From Chaenocephalus aceratus (taxonomy: Eukaryota > Chordata > Actinopteri > Perciformes > Channichthyidae), in contig CM043800.1 of NCBI GenBank assembly GCA_023974075.1, forward strand, positions 7,841,453-7,905,452: a DNA stretch of 64,000 bases, read 5' to 3'. The notes below the pieces were generated by a model. It ran no database searches. It had not been told where the DNA came from and was given only the letters and a program-made list of their open reading frames with translations. The translations under genes and the position numbers were made by a program. Below are positions 10,949-20,875 of the stretch, piece by piece. Position 1 is the stretch's first letter, and each line of letters begins with the position of its first letter.

Positions 10949-12135
10949 TGTCAGGGTTTTGGAAGTCTGGCCCCAAAAGCAGTACAAACAGGGAGACAGG
11001 TGTGGGGAAGCAAACAAAAGGCAAGCTTTTATTAAATTAAAAACTAGTTTAACATCAGAAAATGGCAGGAGCAGGCGAAGTGGAACAAAAGGAAAAGTAG
11101 CAAACGAACCGGGAACACACAGGAGGGCAGACCAGGGAAATCCAGACAAACATCAGAACAAAACCCCACGAAAAACGACAATGAACCGACAAGGAACACC
11201 TGGAGAGGGGAGGTGAAACACAGGGGCAGCAGGTGGACACAATTGCCGTGTCTCAATTCAGGGGCTGCACCCTTTGGAGTACGCAGCCGACGCGGTCCAC
11301 GGAGGACCCAGCCCACGTAGACCGCTTAGGCTGGACCGAGCGGCCTACGAAATGAGACGGTCTAGCCTACGGAGCGCTTCGTATTTACGTCATGTGATTT
11401 GCGCTGCTCCAGCAGCCTGCTAGCAAATTAGCTTACAAGCTAACTCAGCTGAAAAGGATCCAAAAACGTTTCTTTTACTTTTTTACTTTAACCATTTTTT
11501 GGAGATCACCGACGGCGATGAAATAAACCTGACCATGGCCAGGTAAATACGATTAAGATGTTCCTTTAGCCCCCAGTAATGTTACATTAGTAACAAGTAA
11601 ATTATATAGCTGATTTAAAATAAGTCTTAATTTTTCTGTAGGCTACTAATAAAACAATGTTTTTTTTAAATGAACAAAAGCATGTTGTATAGATTGATTC
11701 TTAACAATATTAGTGTTCTAATCTTAATAGCTGTGATTATAACAGTTTATATTCTCCTTCTTCCCCTAAACCAGCCTAGCTGATGTCCCACTGACACCAG
11801 GTCAGCACCTCCAGGTCCAGCAGCACCGTGACCCCCTGCTCTGCTGAAATACACAATTAAACATGTTCTATGACCTATTTTTTGTATTAATACAATGTAA
11901 CTGAACTTAAGACAGTTTAATGACTTAGAGATATCCTATTATTCCACTGCTTATGTACACATGTTAATAATGGTTCAAATCAGTAAATGAAATAAACAAT
12001 GTGTTTAACAATTACTATTTTAATTTAATTTTGTATTTTCATCTTATCACAAAGTAGAGGTAAGAATATATCCATCCTCTCTCTGCAGCTTCATGTCTTC
12101 TATTATTATAACTTTCATCATTGAGACAGAGGAAA

Positions 12136-13121
12136 TCTATGGAAGCCCATTTCCGCCACTTGAAAAAAATAAAATCCCCATGAAAAGTCATAATGAGATA
12201 AAAAGTCATTATGAGATAAAAAAGTCATAATGAGATAATAAAGTCGAAATAATGAGATAAAAAGTCATAATAATGAGATAAAAAAGTCATAATGAGATAA
12301 GAAAGTCGAAATAATGAGATAAAAAGTCATAATTATGAGATAAGAAGTGCGCATGCGCTGCAGTGGTGCTGTCTTTAAAGGTCCCTTCATCACCTTGCTG
12401 CTCTCCACCATGCAAACAGCATCTATCTAGTCCTAAATAAGGTAACTATTACAGGTGACTTTTGTAAATGTTAGATGTTACATATAGCCTATATTGCAGC
12501 TAAACTACAACAATGCAGTTCATAGCATTACCTGTTATGAACTATAATATATATGCCTATAGTTTTGTGGTAACGTTCACGCCACTAATGACAATAGTGT
12601 AGGCATACTGCTGCTGTGAGTTGCTCTAACTCTAACCTGTGAACGTTACCACAAAACTATAGGCATATATATTATATATATATTATATTCATAACAGGTA
12701 ATGTCAAAGCTATGAACTGCATTGTTGTAGTTTAGCTGCAATATAGGCTATATGTAACATCTAACATTTACAAAAGTCACCTGTAATAGTTACCTTATTT
12801 AGGACTAGATGGCGTTTGCATGGTGGAGAGCAGCAAGGTGATGAAGGGACCTTTGAAGACAGCGCCACTGCAGCGCATGCGCACTTCTTATCTCATAATT
12901 ATGACTTTTTATCTCATTATGACTTTTTATTTCATAATTATGACTTTTTATCTCATTATTTTGACTTTCTTATCTCATTATTATGACCTTTTATCTCTTA
13001 ATTATGACTTTTTATCTCATAATTATGACTTTTTATCTCATAATTTCGACTTTCTTATCTCATAATTATGACTTCATGGGGATTTTATTTTTTTCAAGTG
13101 GCAGAAATGGGCTTCCATAGA
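12136..13121. mobile_element. Foldback element: near-perfect 1-kb palindrome
   Basis: The left arm 12136-12580 and right arm 12639-13121 are inverted copies with a 58-base loop (12581-12638). From the outside in, each arm has a unique tctatggaagcccatttc end, an array of an aagtcataatgagataaa-type unit, a gtgcgcatgcgctgcagtgg block, then a unique tail ending gtggtaacgttcac. The array differs slightly in length between arms, which explains the 445 versus 483 bases. It is non-coding. Such a hairpin-forming structure is typical of foldback-type miniature elements. Few arm differences imply recent insertion or ongoing arm correction. Confidence 0.9.
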
Positions 13122-13240
13122 AATCAATCATAATAATAATAATAATAATAAATGTATTTTGTTAGCGCTTTTACAGGTGCTCAAAGACGCTTTACAGATA
13201 TAGTGAAAAGAAAAGAAAGGAACAACAAATAAATATATAG

Positions 13241-13526
13241 TTAAAGGTGGGGTAGGTAAGTTTCAGAAACCGGCTCAAGTGCACTAACATTTGAAAGTAC
13301 ACAGCTGAAAAGAATCCGCCCCTTCCTTCAGACTTCCTTACAGAGCACCTCCTCCAACACACATGAACGCACACATGACGTCAGCAGACTGGTGAAAGTG
13401 GCCGCCTGTTGCTGGCGAGTCATTGAAGTACTGCTGCAATGAATGCCCAATGAGGGCACGAGATACATTTGTGCGTGCACGAGATGGAAGGCTGACAGAC
13501 AGGGCGGCAATCCAATCGTCCTTTAA
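13241..13526. mobile_element. TTAA miniature element (family 1, copy 2, shortened)
   Basis: It starts ttaaaggtggggtaggtaag like the copy at 7957-8346, but its inner sequence (cctccaacacacatgaacgc, then aatgagggcacgagata) matches the reverse complement of that copy's interior. It ends at a TTAA (13523-13526) with only a short aligned terminus. It interrupts the 3' part of the L2 LINE. Confidence 0.65.
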
Positions 13527-13589
13527 CAAAATACTTCACATTCATGTAGTTGTAGCATTTGAGACTTTTAAACTTTAAGTACCACTGTT

Positions 13590-13682
13590 GTGCCCCCCCC
13601 CCCCCCGTGTGTGTGGGGGGGTCGCAACTTCCGACAGGAGTCATCTGGGGGGGCTCTTGGGAAAAAAGGTTGGGAACCACGG
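13590..13682. mobile_element. hAT terminal fragment in the LINE
   Basis: On the minus strand the sequence begins gtggttcccaacctttttt and continues into G-rich DNA ending in a C/G homopolymer run at 13594-13619. Ends reading (CA)GTGGTTCCCAACC are common in hAT elements. It replaces the RT sequence immediately after FILYI. The opposite terminus was not found. Confidence 0.5.
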
Positions 13683-13699
13683 ATGTAGAGGATGAAGAG

Positions 13700-15741
13700 G
13701 AGGGGGCCAAGCACCGAACCATGGGGGACGCCTTGGGACAGAGGAGCAGTGGAGGAGGAGGTGCAGTTGTTGATGTTGATAAACTGATGTCTGTCTGTGA
13801 GGTAGGATTTCAGCCAGCAGAGTGCAGTGTCGGTGATGTTGAGTGATGATTCGAGGAGGGACAGCAGGATGGCGTGGTTGATGGTGTCGAATGCTGCGGT
13901 GAGGTCGAGGAGGATGAGGATGTTCAGGTTGCCGGAGTCAGAGGAGAGGAGGAGGTCGTTTGTGATTTTCAGAAGAGCTGTTTCGGTGCTGTGTTTTGAT
14001 CGGAAAACCGATTGAAATGGCTCAAAGAGGTCATGGGAGTTGAGGTGGGATTTAAGTTGTGAGGCAATGACACGTTCAAGTATTTTTGACAGAAAGGGGA
14101 GATTTGAGATGGGCCGGAAGTTGGACATGATGTCAGGTGTGAGTCCAGGTCTTTTGAGAATGGGTGTGACAGCAGCCAGTTTGAGAGAGGGGGCAACTGA
14201 TCCAGATCTGAGGGAGGAGTTAATGATGGTGGCGATGAGTTGGGAGATGGCAGGGAGGCTCTCTTTAACACATCTGGAGGGCATTGGGTCAAGTGTGCAG
14301 GTGGAGTTAATTCCAGTCATGAAGTCATGGACAGTTGCATGGGGGTCACTGGGGAGAAGTGGGACAGGGGCTGTGAGGTGAAGGGGGGGAGCCAGGAGGG
14401 GAGGTGGGGGGTGCTGATGAGGGTGTCAGATTGCTGTAAATGTTGCTGATTTTGGTTTGGAAAAACGAGAGGAAGGAGTTGCACTGTTCGGTGGTGAAGG
14501 ACGAGGTGGCGTTGTCACAGGGTTTGAGAAGTTTGCTGATGGTGGAGAACAGACGCTTGGGGTTGCTGGAGGCAGACTGAATGAGTTGTGAGTAGTAATT
14601 AGACCGGGCTGCTTTGAGTGCGTTACTGTACTGCTGGAGATAGTCTTTGTAGATTTGACGATGGACTGTTAGTGTGGTTTTCTTGTGTTGGCGTTCAAGG
14701 TGACGTTTCCTTGATTTCATTTGGCGGAGTTCAGGGGTATACCAGGGGGCGGAGTGTATGAAAGAGAAATGTTTTGTTTTTGTGGGGGCCAGTTCATTGA
14801 GACAGAAGGAGAGGGTGCTGTTATAATAGTCCACAAGTTCAGATGGGTTTTCAGAAAGTGGGGGGGGGGGGGAGACAGACATATTGCAGGTAATGAAGGC
14901 AGTGATTGCTGAAGGTGAGATGGATTTGAGATTTCTGTAGGTTATTGTGCGTTTTTGCTTTTGGGCGGGGATGGGGATGTTGATGTCCATGATGATGGCC
15001 AGGTGATCAGAGATGTGGAGATTGAGGCTGGACAGATGATGGATGGTGAGACCAGTGGAGCAGACCAAGTCCAGGATGTGACCATGGCTGTGTGTTGGGA
15101 AGTTGATGTGTTGAGAGAAGTTGCAGCAGTGAAGGGTTTCCTTAAATTCAGAGGCATATTTGCAGGTCGGGTTGTCAACATGAATGTTAAAATCACCTAA
15201 GCAGAGAACAGATGGGGATATGGCAGAAAGCTGAGTGAGAATGTCAGAGAGGCCGGAGAGAAATGTTTCAGTCAGATACAGAAAGTCCAGGTTATTGTCT
15301 TTAATGAATTCATTCAGAATGTGGCTTTTATTGTGGATGGAGCGTGTGTTGAGCAGGGCTGCTCTGAGGGGGTTGTGTGGACCGGGGGAGTGGAAGGAGA
15401 TTGGTCAGATTCACGTGTTGTTTGTTGTGTGGGCGTGTGACAGGACCGAATGGACGGGATGGAATGTGGAGACGTGGCATGAAATAAAAACTTACGGCCA
15501 GAGCCTCTGTGTGGAGGAAGGATTTCATTATCTGCGAGGATGTCCATGCAGTCCGGAGGCAGGCGGTTATTAAAGGAGTGGAGATCTGACAGGGAGTTAG
15601 CGGCGGCATGATCCGGTGAAGTGACGCTAGCACGGAGCTAGCTAATGCTGGGGACCCGGGCAGCAGAGACCAGGAGCCGGATGACCGTGAAAGAAGGAGC
15701 AGTGTGAGTCCAAATAAAATCAGAAGGATAATCCACAGCAT
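13700..15741 (-). pseudogene. L2 LINE ORF2: endonuclease and 5' half of reverse transcriptase
   Basis: The frame starts near 15741 (MLWIILLILFG) and is broken by shifts. The endonuclease part includes GDFNIHVDN and SDHLAIIMDI (15200-15000). The linker and RT entry follow at 15068-14346 and 14320-13700, with FRPISNLPFLSKILERV, HSTETALLKITND, LILLDLTAAFDTINHAIL (first catalytic Asp) and SQGVPHGSVLGPLLFILY. Coding then runs into unrelated sequence at 13680, so the YADD box and everything after it are missing. The copy is closely related to, but not the same as, the fragment at 1-1370. Confidence 0.88.
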
Positions 15742-17407
15742 ATCAGGAGAATAATTCCAGTGGTTTCCGGAGGAGAATCGTAGGAGGGGCTGACAGCCTG
15801 GTGCAGGGAGCCGGGTGACCAGCCTACTAGCTTGTTAGCTAGCTTGATAGCACCCTCGGCGACCCGGGAAAACCATAATCATCAACCAATCATGTTATTT
15901 AACATCACCAGCAGTAAAACAAATATCAGCAAAAGTGTGTTTATCGAGTTGTTTATTTGTATTATATGTGCAGCAAGTATATAGAAGCAGCTGTTTGGGG
16001 AATCAGACAGACTCAAGCTATAATCGTTAAATATCTATTAAAACAAAAGACACATACAAAATCTAATTCTGAAACTAAGACACAAGTCTGTAGGACGGCA
16101 GTAAGCAGAGGTCTGGGTGGAGGATGTTCCTGATCGCCGCTTTGCTTTCTTCAGTACCACGGGGGGTCCAGGTGGATGGCAGCTCTGTCCTGATGATCCG
16201 CTGAGCACTTTTCAGATTAGGGGTCCTTCTCCAGCAGATCCATTTCTCCAGAATTGTCCTAATTACAGAGAAAAAAGTGGATTAATCATATTAAACACAG
16301 GGTTGCAAAAGTATTATTGCAAAATGTAACTAAGCATTTCAGACAAACAATCCTTAAAGGATCATTTTAAATTATGTTCTGTTTAGGTTTTTAAAAAACT
16401 AAAGAGAAGAAATGACAGTCACACTTGCATCCCTTTTAAAGCACTGCACAAACAAACATCAAGCAAAAGGCTGCTGTCTATTTTTGATTGTCTTATTATT
16501 ATGGGATTAGGATAAATTAAATAAACTTTAACCTAAATAAAAGATGATCAAATCTGGTGGAAATATTTAAAATAGGCTATTTTGTAGCCCTACCTAAAAA
16601 GCAGCATGAGCTGAATACAAAGGTTGTAATGTTGTCCCAAAGTTTAATAAACAGTAAAACATTGCAAAATGTCAGAGAAATAAATAAAGCAAACAGCAGC
16701 TACAAGTCAGGGTAGCATTTTATAAATCCCACCGTGCTGTAGGCTATACCGGTCTAAATGTTTTCACTTTGGTCTATTTATGTAATATAAAGTGTAACTT
16801 ATCTATAACAGAGCCAAGATCTCTGTATGACTTTAGTAAACTTCTGAATTGAATTAAAAAACAAGTGCAGTACGTCCAGCTAGCTAGTTAGCGTCACTAA
16901 CGTCATGTATTTAACCGTATTATTTAACGAAAATGTACGTTTTAATGCCCTTTGGGTTTGACGTGTGTGACGTCAGTTAATTTAAAGTAAGTTAAAACCC
17001 AATACTCACATTTATTCGTGATTCCTCCGCTTGCTGCTGCTTTTAAATCCACTCGGCTGGGGAGACCGGACTGCCATTTCATTTGAAAAAAACTCACTCT
17101 TCCCTGCGCGCATTGCACCCTGGGATATGGTAGACCGCGAAGGGTACATCAGATGTATCCTTCCAATCCGGGAAAATAAGGCCGCATTCGTGGACCGTAT
17201 TCGGAGGAGTGTCGTTTTTTTCGGCGGAAGTGACGTTTGCGGTCTACAAATGCAGCCTCCAAAGGGTGCAGCCCCTGAATTGAGACACGGCCAATGAGAC
17301 AATCAAACAGGAGGGAAAACACAGCAAGGAAGACAAGTCAAGAACCAGGGAGAACAGAATTTCAAAATAAAACAGGAAACTATACACACATAAAACTAAA
17401 ATCATGA

Positions 17408-18280
17408 AAACAACATTACTTAACATTACTTTTATATCATTAGTGACAACATGTTGGATAATAAGTAAATTATGATAATTCCAAAAATAGCAACTGTATA
17501 GATGTTGAGCCCTGATATCTTCTCAATAAACTGTTGTTTTGTATATCTTTCATTTAGTTGAAACCCAGTGACGCAAATCGCCTTTGTAAATCATTATGAG
17601 AAGCTCTTTAAGGTCACAGTCCTAACAGCCTTACCAATGTTGGGCATGGGAATTTCTGCTCGAAGACATAACATGTCTCATGTCTTATGTTTATAAGTCT
17701 TTGAATATGATTATATATCTCTTTGGCAGTTTGACTTATCTGTGTGACGCATTTAATCTATCACAGGAAAACTCAATAGTCTACATTCATTCAACAAACA
17801 GACCACATGGAGGAATGTGTTTCAACAAGATGTTGTGCAATTTAAGATGCCAAAGTCAAAGGCATGTGAGCTGTGGCCGTGCTGCTGCAATGATTTTAAT
17901 CTGTGCATGATCTCAATCTTCTCTTTCTTCATGTCATCATATTATACATTCAAATATAAAGCATTACATAGGGTTTGAGGGCACTTCAACTGCTGACAAA
18001 GCCGTGCTTTTGCGGTTTGAAACGTCAGTGGCTGGACTCGTGTTTTCTCTTCTGACACATATCACCAGGATTATCTTTTTTTTTTAAACTTAAAAATATC
18101 TCTTAATAAATAGTTTTTTTTCTATTCATTTATTTGACTTTAACTACGGTTAAGGTGGAGCGCCACCAACTTTGAACATCAATGAGATTTCCTGAGAGGA
18201 AGTGATGCTGTAGGCTATACAGTATTTGAAAAGAAGTTGCATAAAAGCTTTAGTATCTCCAGAGGAAGCAGTGTTAAATC
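17408..18280. other. Gene-free stretch
   Basis: No coding frame, RNA gene or inverted repeat recognised. It is AT-rich with poly-T and poly-A runs near 18080. Confidence 0.4.
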
Positions 18281-18657
18281 TTAAAGAGGACATATTGTGC
18301 TCATTCTCAGGTTGATATTTGTATTTAGTGTCTCAACTCTGACATGTCTCCATGCTTTAATGTTCAAAAAGCTCTTTATTTTTCTCATACTGCCTGTGTT
18401 GCAGCACCTCTTTTCACCCTCTGTCTGAAACCAGAGCCCAGTCTGCTCTGATTGGTTAGCTGGCCGGCTCTGTTGTGATTGGTCAACTGAGAGATGTTGC
18501 AGCTTAGCCTATCATGTACAATATGTTAGAGCGCTAACCAATAGAAGTGCAAGTGTTTCATAGTGATGTCACTATGTTACAGAAGTCAACAAAGGAGTCC
18601 AATGGAGGCATTTCAGGCAGGGGGGGACCCTCCAAAAGCATAACAGGACCTATTTAA
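18281..18657. mobile_element. TTAA-flanked miniature element (family 2, copy 1)
   Basis: Bounded by TTAA at 18281-18284 and 18654-18657. The ends are agaggacatattgtgc and gcataacaggacctat, imperfect inverted repeats. The interior has a ccagagcccagtctgctctg block and catagtgatgtcactatgt. The same blocks occur inverted at 38580-38840 and again in vegfa intron 3 (56206-56439), so this is a dispersed family. Non-coding. Confidence 0.75.
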
Positions 18658-18892
18658 TGTCCTCAAGTGATGGAGGCTGGAAGTCTGAAGAAGAAATAAA
18701 TATGGAGGTGTGGCTCTAGAACAAAGAGAACTTACCAAAACTCTGTCTCTAAAACCTTAAGACGGTTAAATCTTTGACCGAACTGCCAGCCGTTGAATTG
18801 GATTGTGGTTAATTTAGTCGGAAGGTAAGAAGAATGTTTGTAATAAAAAAACTATGTCTGGAGCTTTTGCAAACAATTTTGATGCTTATCTC

Positions 18893-19080
18893 TGTCAGGG
18901 TTGGGGAAAATAGGACCCAAATGCAGAAAAAGGACTAAAAAAGGTAAGGTAACAACAAGCGAGCTTTATTCAACAAAAAAAAGCCGATGACAAAAAAAAA
19001 CAAGAAACCAATTAACATTAAGAAAACTGGGGAGCACGACAGACAGGAACAAACTAAGAGGCGGGAACAGGCAGGAGACA
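18893..19080. mobile_element. TGTCA-ended repeat, copy 2, truncated
   Basis: It begins tgtcagggttggggaaaata and contains the cgagctttattcaacaaaaa motif shared in position with copy 1 (10949). It loses similarity near 19080, shortly before the MADF-bearing element. Confidence 0.45.
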
Positions 19081-19175
19081 TGGGTTGCAGTCGAATAGTC
19101 CATTTAGCTTAAGAACCTTCCTAACAGAGTGAAATTACTTTAGAGCTTTAGAGAGCTCTCTCCTGAAAGACTAAC

Positions 19176-19772
19176 GGAGCGTCCACACTACAGCTTCAAA
19201 AAAGCTGGAGCTGGGTGTGTCTGAAGCTTGGGATTTATTCGAGCAACGCGACCAACAACCAATCACATGAATCTCCCGCCCCCGACATACAAAGCAAAAA
19301 ACCCCGGGGATTTTATGCGAGCAATATATATATAAACTACCCAAACAGGCGAAAACCTACCAGTTTCACCCACTGTCTCTGCCACCTCCCTCCATGACTG
19401 GTTCTTCCGGTTTGTATCCCGGTAGGTGAAGAGGGTCTGGTCATACAAAACCGGGTGATTTGCTAAGGCGATAATTAGTTTCTCTTCCATCTTTTTTCGA
19501 AATATAGAAATGAACGGCAGGATATCTCTCCCAGCTTAGACGCGGTTTGATTGGCTACGGCTTGAGCTGTCAGATTTTCAGAAACGGGATTTGATTGGCT
19601 GGCGCTGGCTACTCCGGCGTCAGAAGTTGAACATGTTAAACTTCTGACGCCGGAGACGGACCGCTATGCTACCCACAATTCAGTTCGGCGAAAAGCGACG
19701 CATTTAAAGTGAATGGGCAGATGCGTTGGAAACCGTTTTTGAAGCTGTCGAAGCTGTAGTGTGGACGGGCCA
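19176..19772. mobile_element. Non-autonomous Harbinger-like element with MADF exon
   Basis: The ends share cgtccacactacagcttc in inverted orientation (19180 and 19748-19768). The 600-base body keeps one exon of a MADF-type protein (19263-19490, minus) and lacks the DDE transposase, so it is an internal-deletion derivative. PIF/Harbinger elements carry a second MADF/Myb-like gene next to the transposase. The target duplication could not be fixed. Confidence 0.6.
19263..19490 (-). pseudogene. MADF-domain first exon of a Harbinger accessory gene
   Basis: The frame opens MEEKLIIALANHPVLYDQ followed by YRDTNRKNQSWREVAETVG. This is the typical start of a MADF (Myb/SANT-like) DNA-binding domain: acidic start, hydrophobic helix, then a W-based helix. 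A donor (aactg/gtaggt near 19349) ends the exon and the later part of the frame is intron. In intact Harbinger elements the partner protein helps move the transposase to the nucleus and to the DNA ends. No following exon is present here. Confidence 0.65.
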
Positions 19773-20780
19773 CACTAAGGTAAGAGGATCTGATAACATC
19801 AACTCAGTCATGTAAAGACACACCTTTATATGATCATTATAGTTATAAAACAATAAGAGAATAGATGAAAAACAGGTAGAAAATACTATATGACAGTAAA
19901 AAAAAGTTATTATCATTATCCCAATGAATAAAATGTCTATATATTAACCTGTTAAGCCCGAGAGACCCCGGTACCGGGGCACTGCCGCAACATCTTGCAG
20001 GAAACAGTGTCTGAGGGTATGAATGTTTTATATCCATGTAACGGGAAGAAACTCATCTAACTGACCATTATTTTTATTTTTTCAAAATACAACACACAAT
20101 GCTAACGCTGAGCCTCTGAATTAGCAACAAGCGAAAAATGCTAACAGATGACTGCACCGAAATTCACTCACGAAACCTTATTATTTATCTTTGCTGCACA
20201 TCCAACACATCGTTTCACATCGTGAGGTGACACAGAATCGAAGGGTACCCTCATTATCACTCAATTATACAAAATCGCGACTTTATAAACAAAAACAGAC
20301 ATAAAAACATGTGGCGCTAGGTAGCTAAAAATGCTAACATGGCTCACCTGTGTCTTTGTCTGGTCAAACGTGGTCTTCAATGGCATTAAAACGATTAAAA
20401 CGCTACTGAAGTTAATCCAATGTGTCTGTGTCCCTTTGAAATGATTTCTGATAATCCATGAGCAATAAACCTGCTTTTCCGTTTCCAGATGTCAGAGCGA
20501 GAGACAGCTTCACTCTCATGCAAAACTGTGTGTACGAAGCCCACACCTTTTTGTTTTACCATGTGTGTGAGTGGGGAGATTCCCCTTATATTGGCTCTAA
20601 CGGTCAGAAAGAGATGTCAATCTTCAAAATCGACCAATGGGTTCCAGAGAAACGGTAAAACCCCCATTTCCACCCAAATCACCTCAGAGGTGGAGTTTTG
20701 TTGGCTAAACCTCTAAAAAAGGTCAAATGTCACTTGTTTTGCATCAATTTTGATACAAGGTACTTATTATATGTTGTGAT
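19773..20780. other. Gene-free stretch with a perfect 14-bp palindrome
   Basis: About 1 kb with no recognisable gene. A ccccggtaccgggg palindrome lies at 19966-19979 directly after ttaacctgttaagcccgaga. That looks like the start of a TTAA-type miniature element whose other end I could not find. Confidence 0.35.
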
Positions 20781-20875
20781 AGGCATGCACTAGGGTCTGA
20801 GACGTACTTCCGCCTTAGCCGTAATACGGCTCGGCAGCTTCCGGTTTGCGTAGCTGAGCGGGAGATCGTCCACAA

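Larger units (their letters stand above)
13130..15887 (-). mobile_element. L2-type LINE, near full length at 5' end, interrupted in RT
   Basis: The minus-strand element ends at its 3' side in a TTA-repeat tail (13125-13150 as ATAAT repeats) preceded by a tgtaaagcgtctttgagcac 3' terminal motif. The 5' end lies near 15887. caatcat occurs on both sides (about 13126 and 15888) and may be the target duplication. The body carries endonuclease and reverse-transcriptase coding (15741-13700), then a hAT fragment and a TTAA miniature element in place of the RT C-terminus. It inserted directly against the palindrome at 12136-13121. Confidence 0.75.
11247..17296. mobile_element. Harbinger-like inverted-repeat element carrying later insertions
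   Basis: The left end gccgtgtctcaattcagggg, continuing gctgcaccctttgga, is exactly inverted at 17262-17293 (tccaaagggtgcagcccctg then aattgagacacggc). Flanking aat (possibly caat) on both sides is consistent with the short target duplication of PIF/Harbinger elements. Subtracting the nested palindrome (12136-13121) and LINE (13130-15887) leaves about 2.3 kb. Short exon-like pieces remain (an ATG with donor near 11535, and a possible minus-strand exon near 16265-16115), but no recognisable transposase. Superfamily assignment is tentative; the paired ends are certain. Confidence 0.65.
10949..17407. mobile_element. TGTCA...TGA-ended repeat, copy 1, split by a 6-kb insertion
   Basis: It starts tgtcagggttttgg at 10949 and runs to 11246, then resumes at 17297 and ends near aaaatcatga at 17407. 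The purine-rich sense strand (many aggaaca and gggaaa blocks, with a caagcttttatt motif) matches the start of copy 2 at 18893 and the end of copy 3, which finishes ccaaaaccatgaca at 28213. The family therefore has short inverted TGTCA/TGACA termini and about 400 bases of content. Whether it is a solo LTR or a DNA miniature element I cannot decide. Confidence 0.5.

Noticed and set aside
13568..13680. C-terminal extension of the L2 reverse transcriptase (RGSQPFFPRAPPDD...)
   Set aside because: This is read-through into an inserted hAT terminus, not part of the LINE protein.
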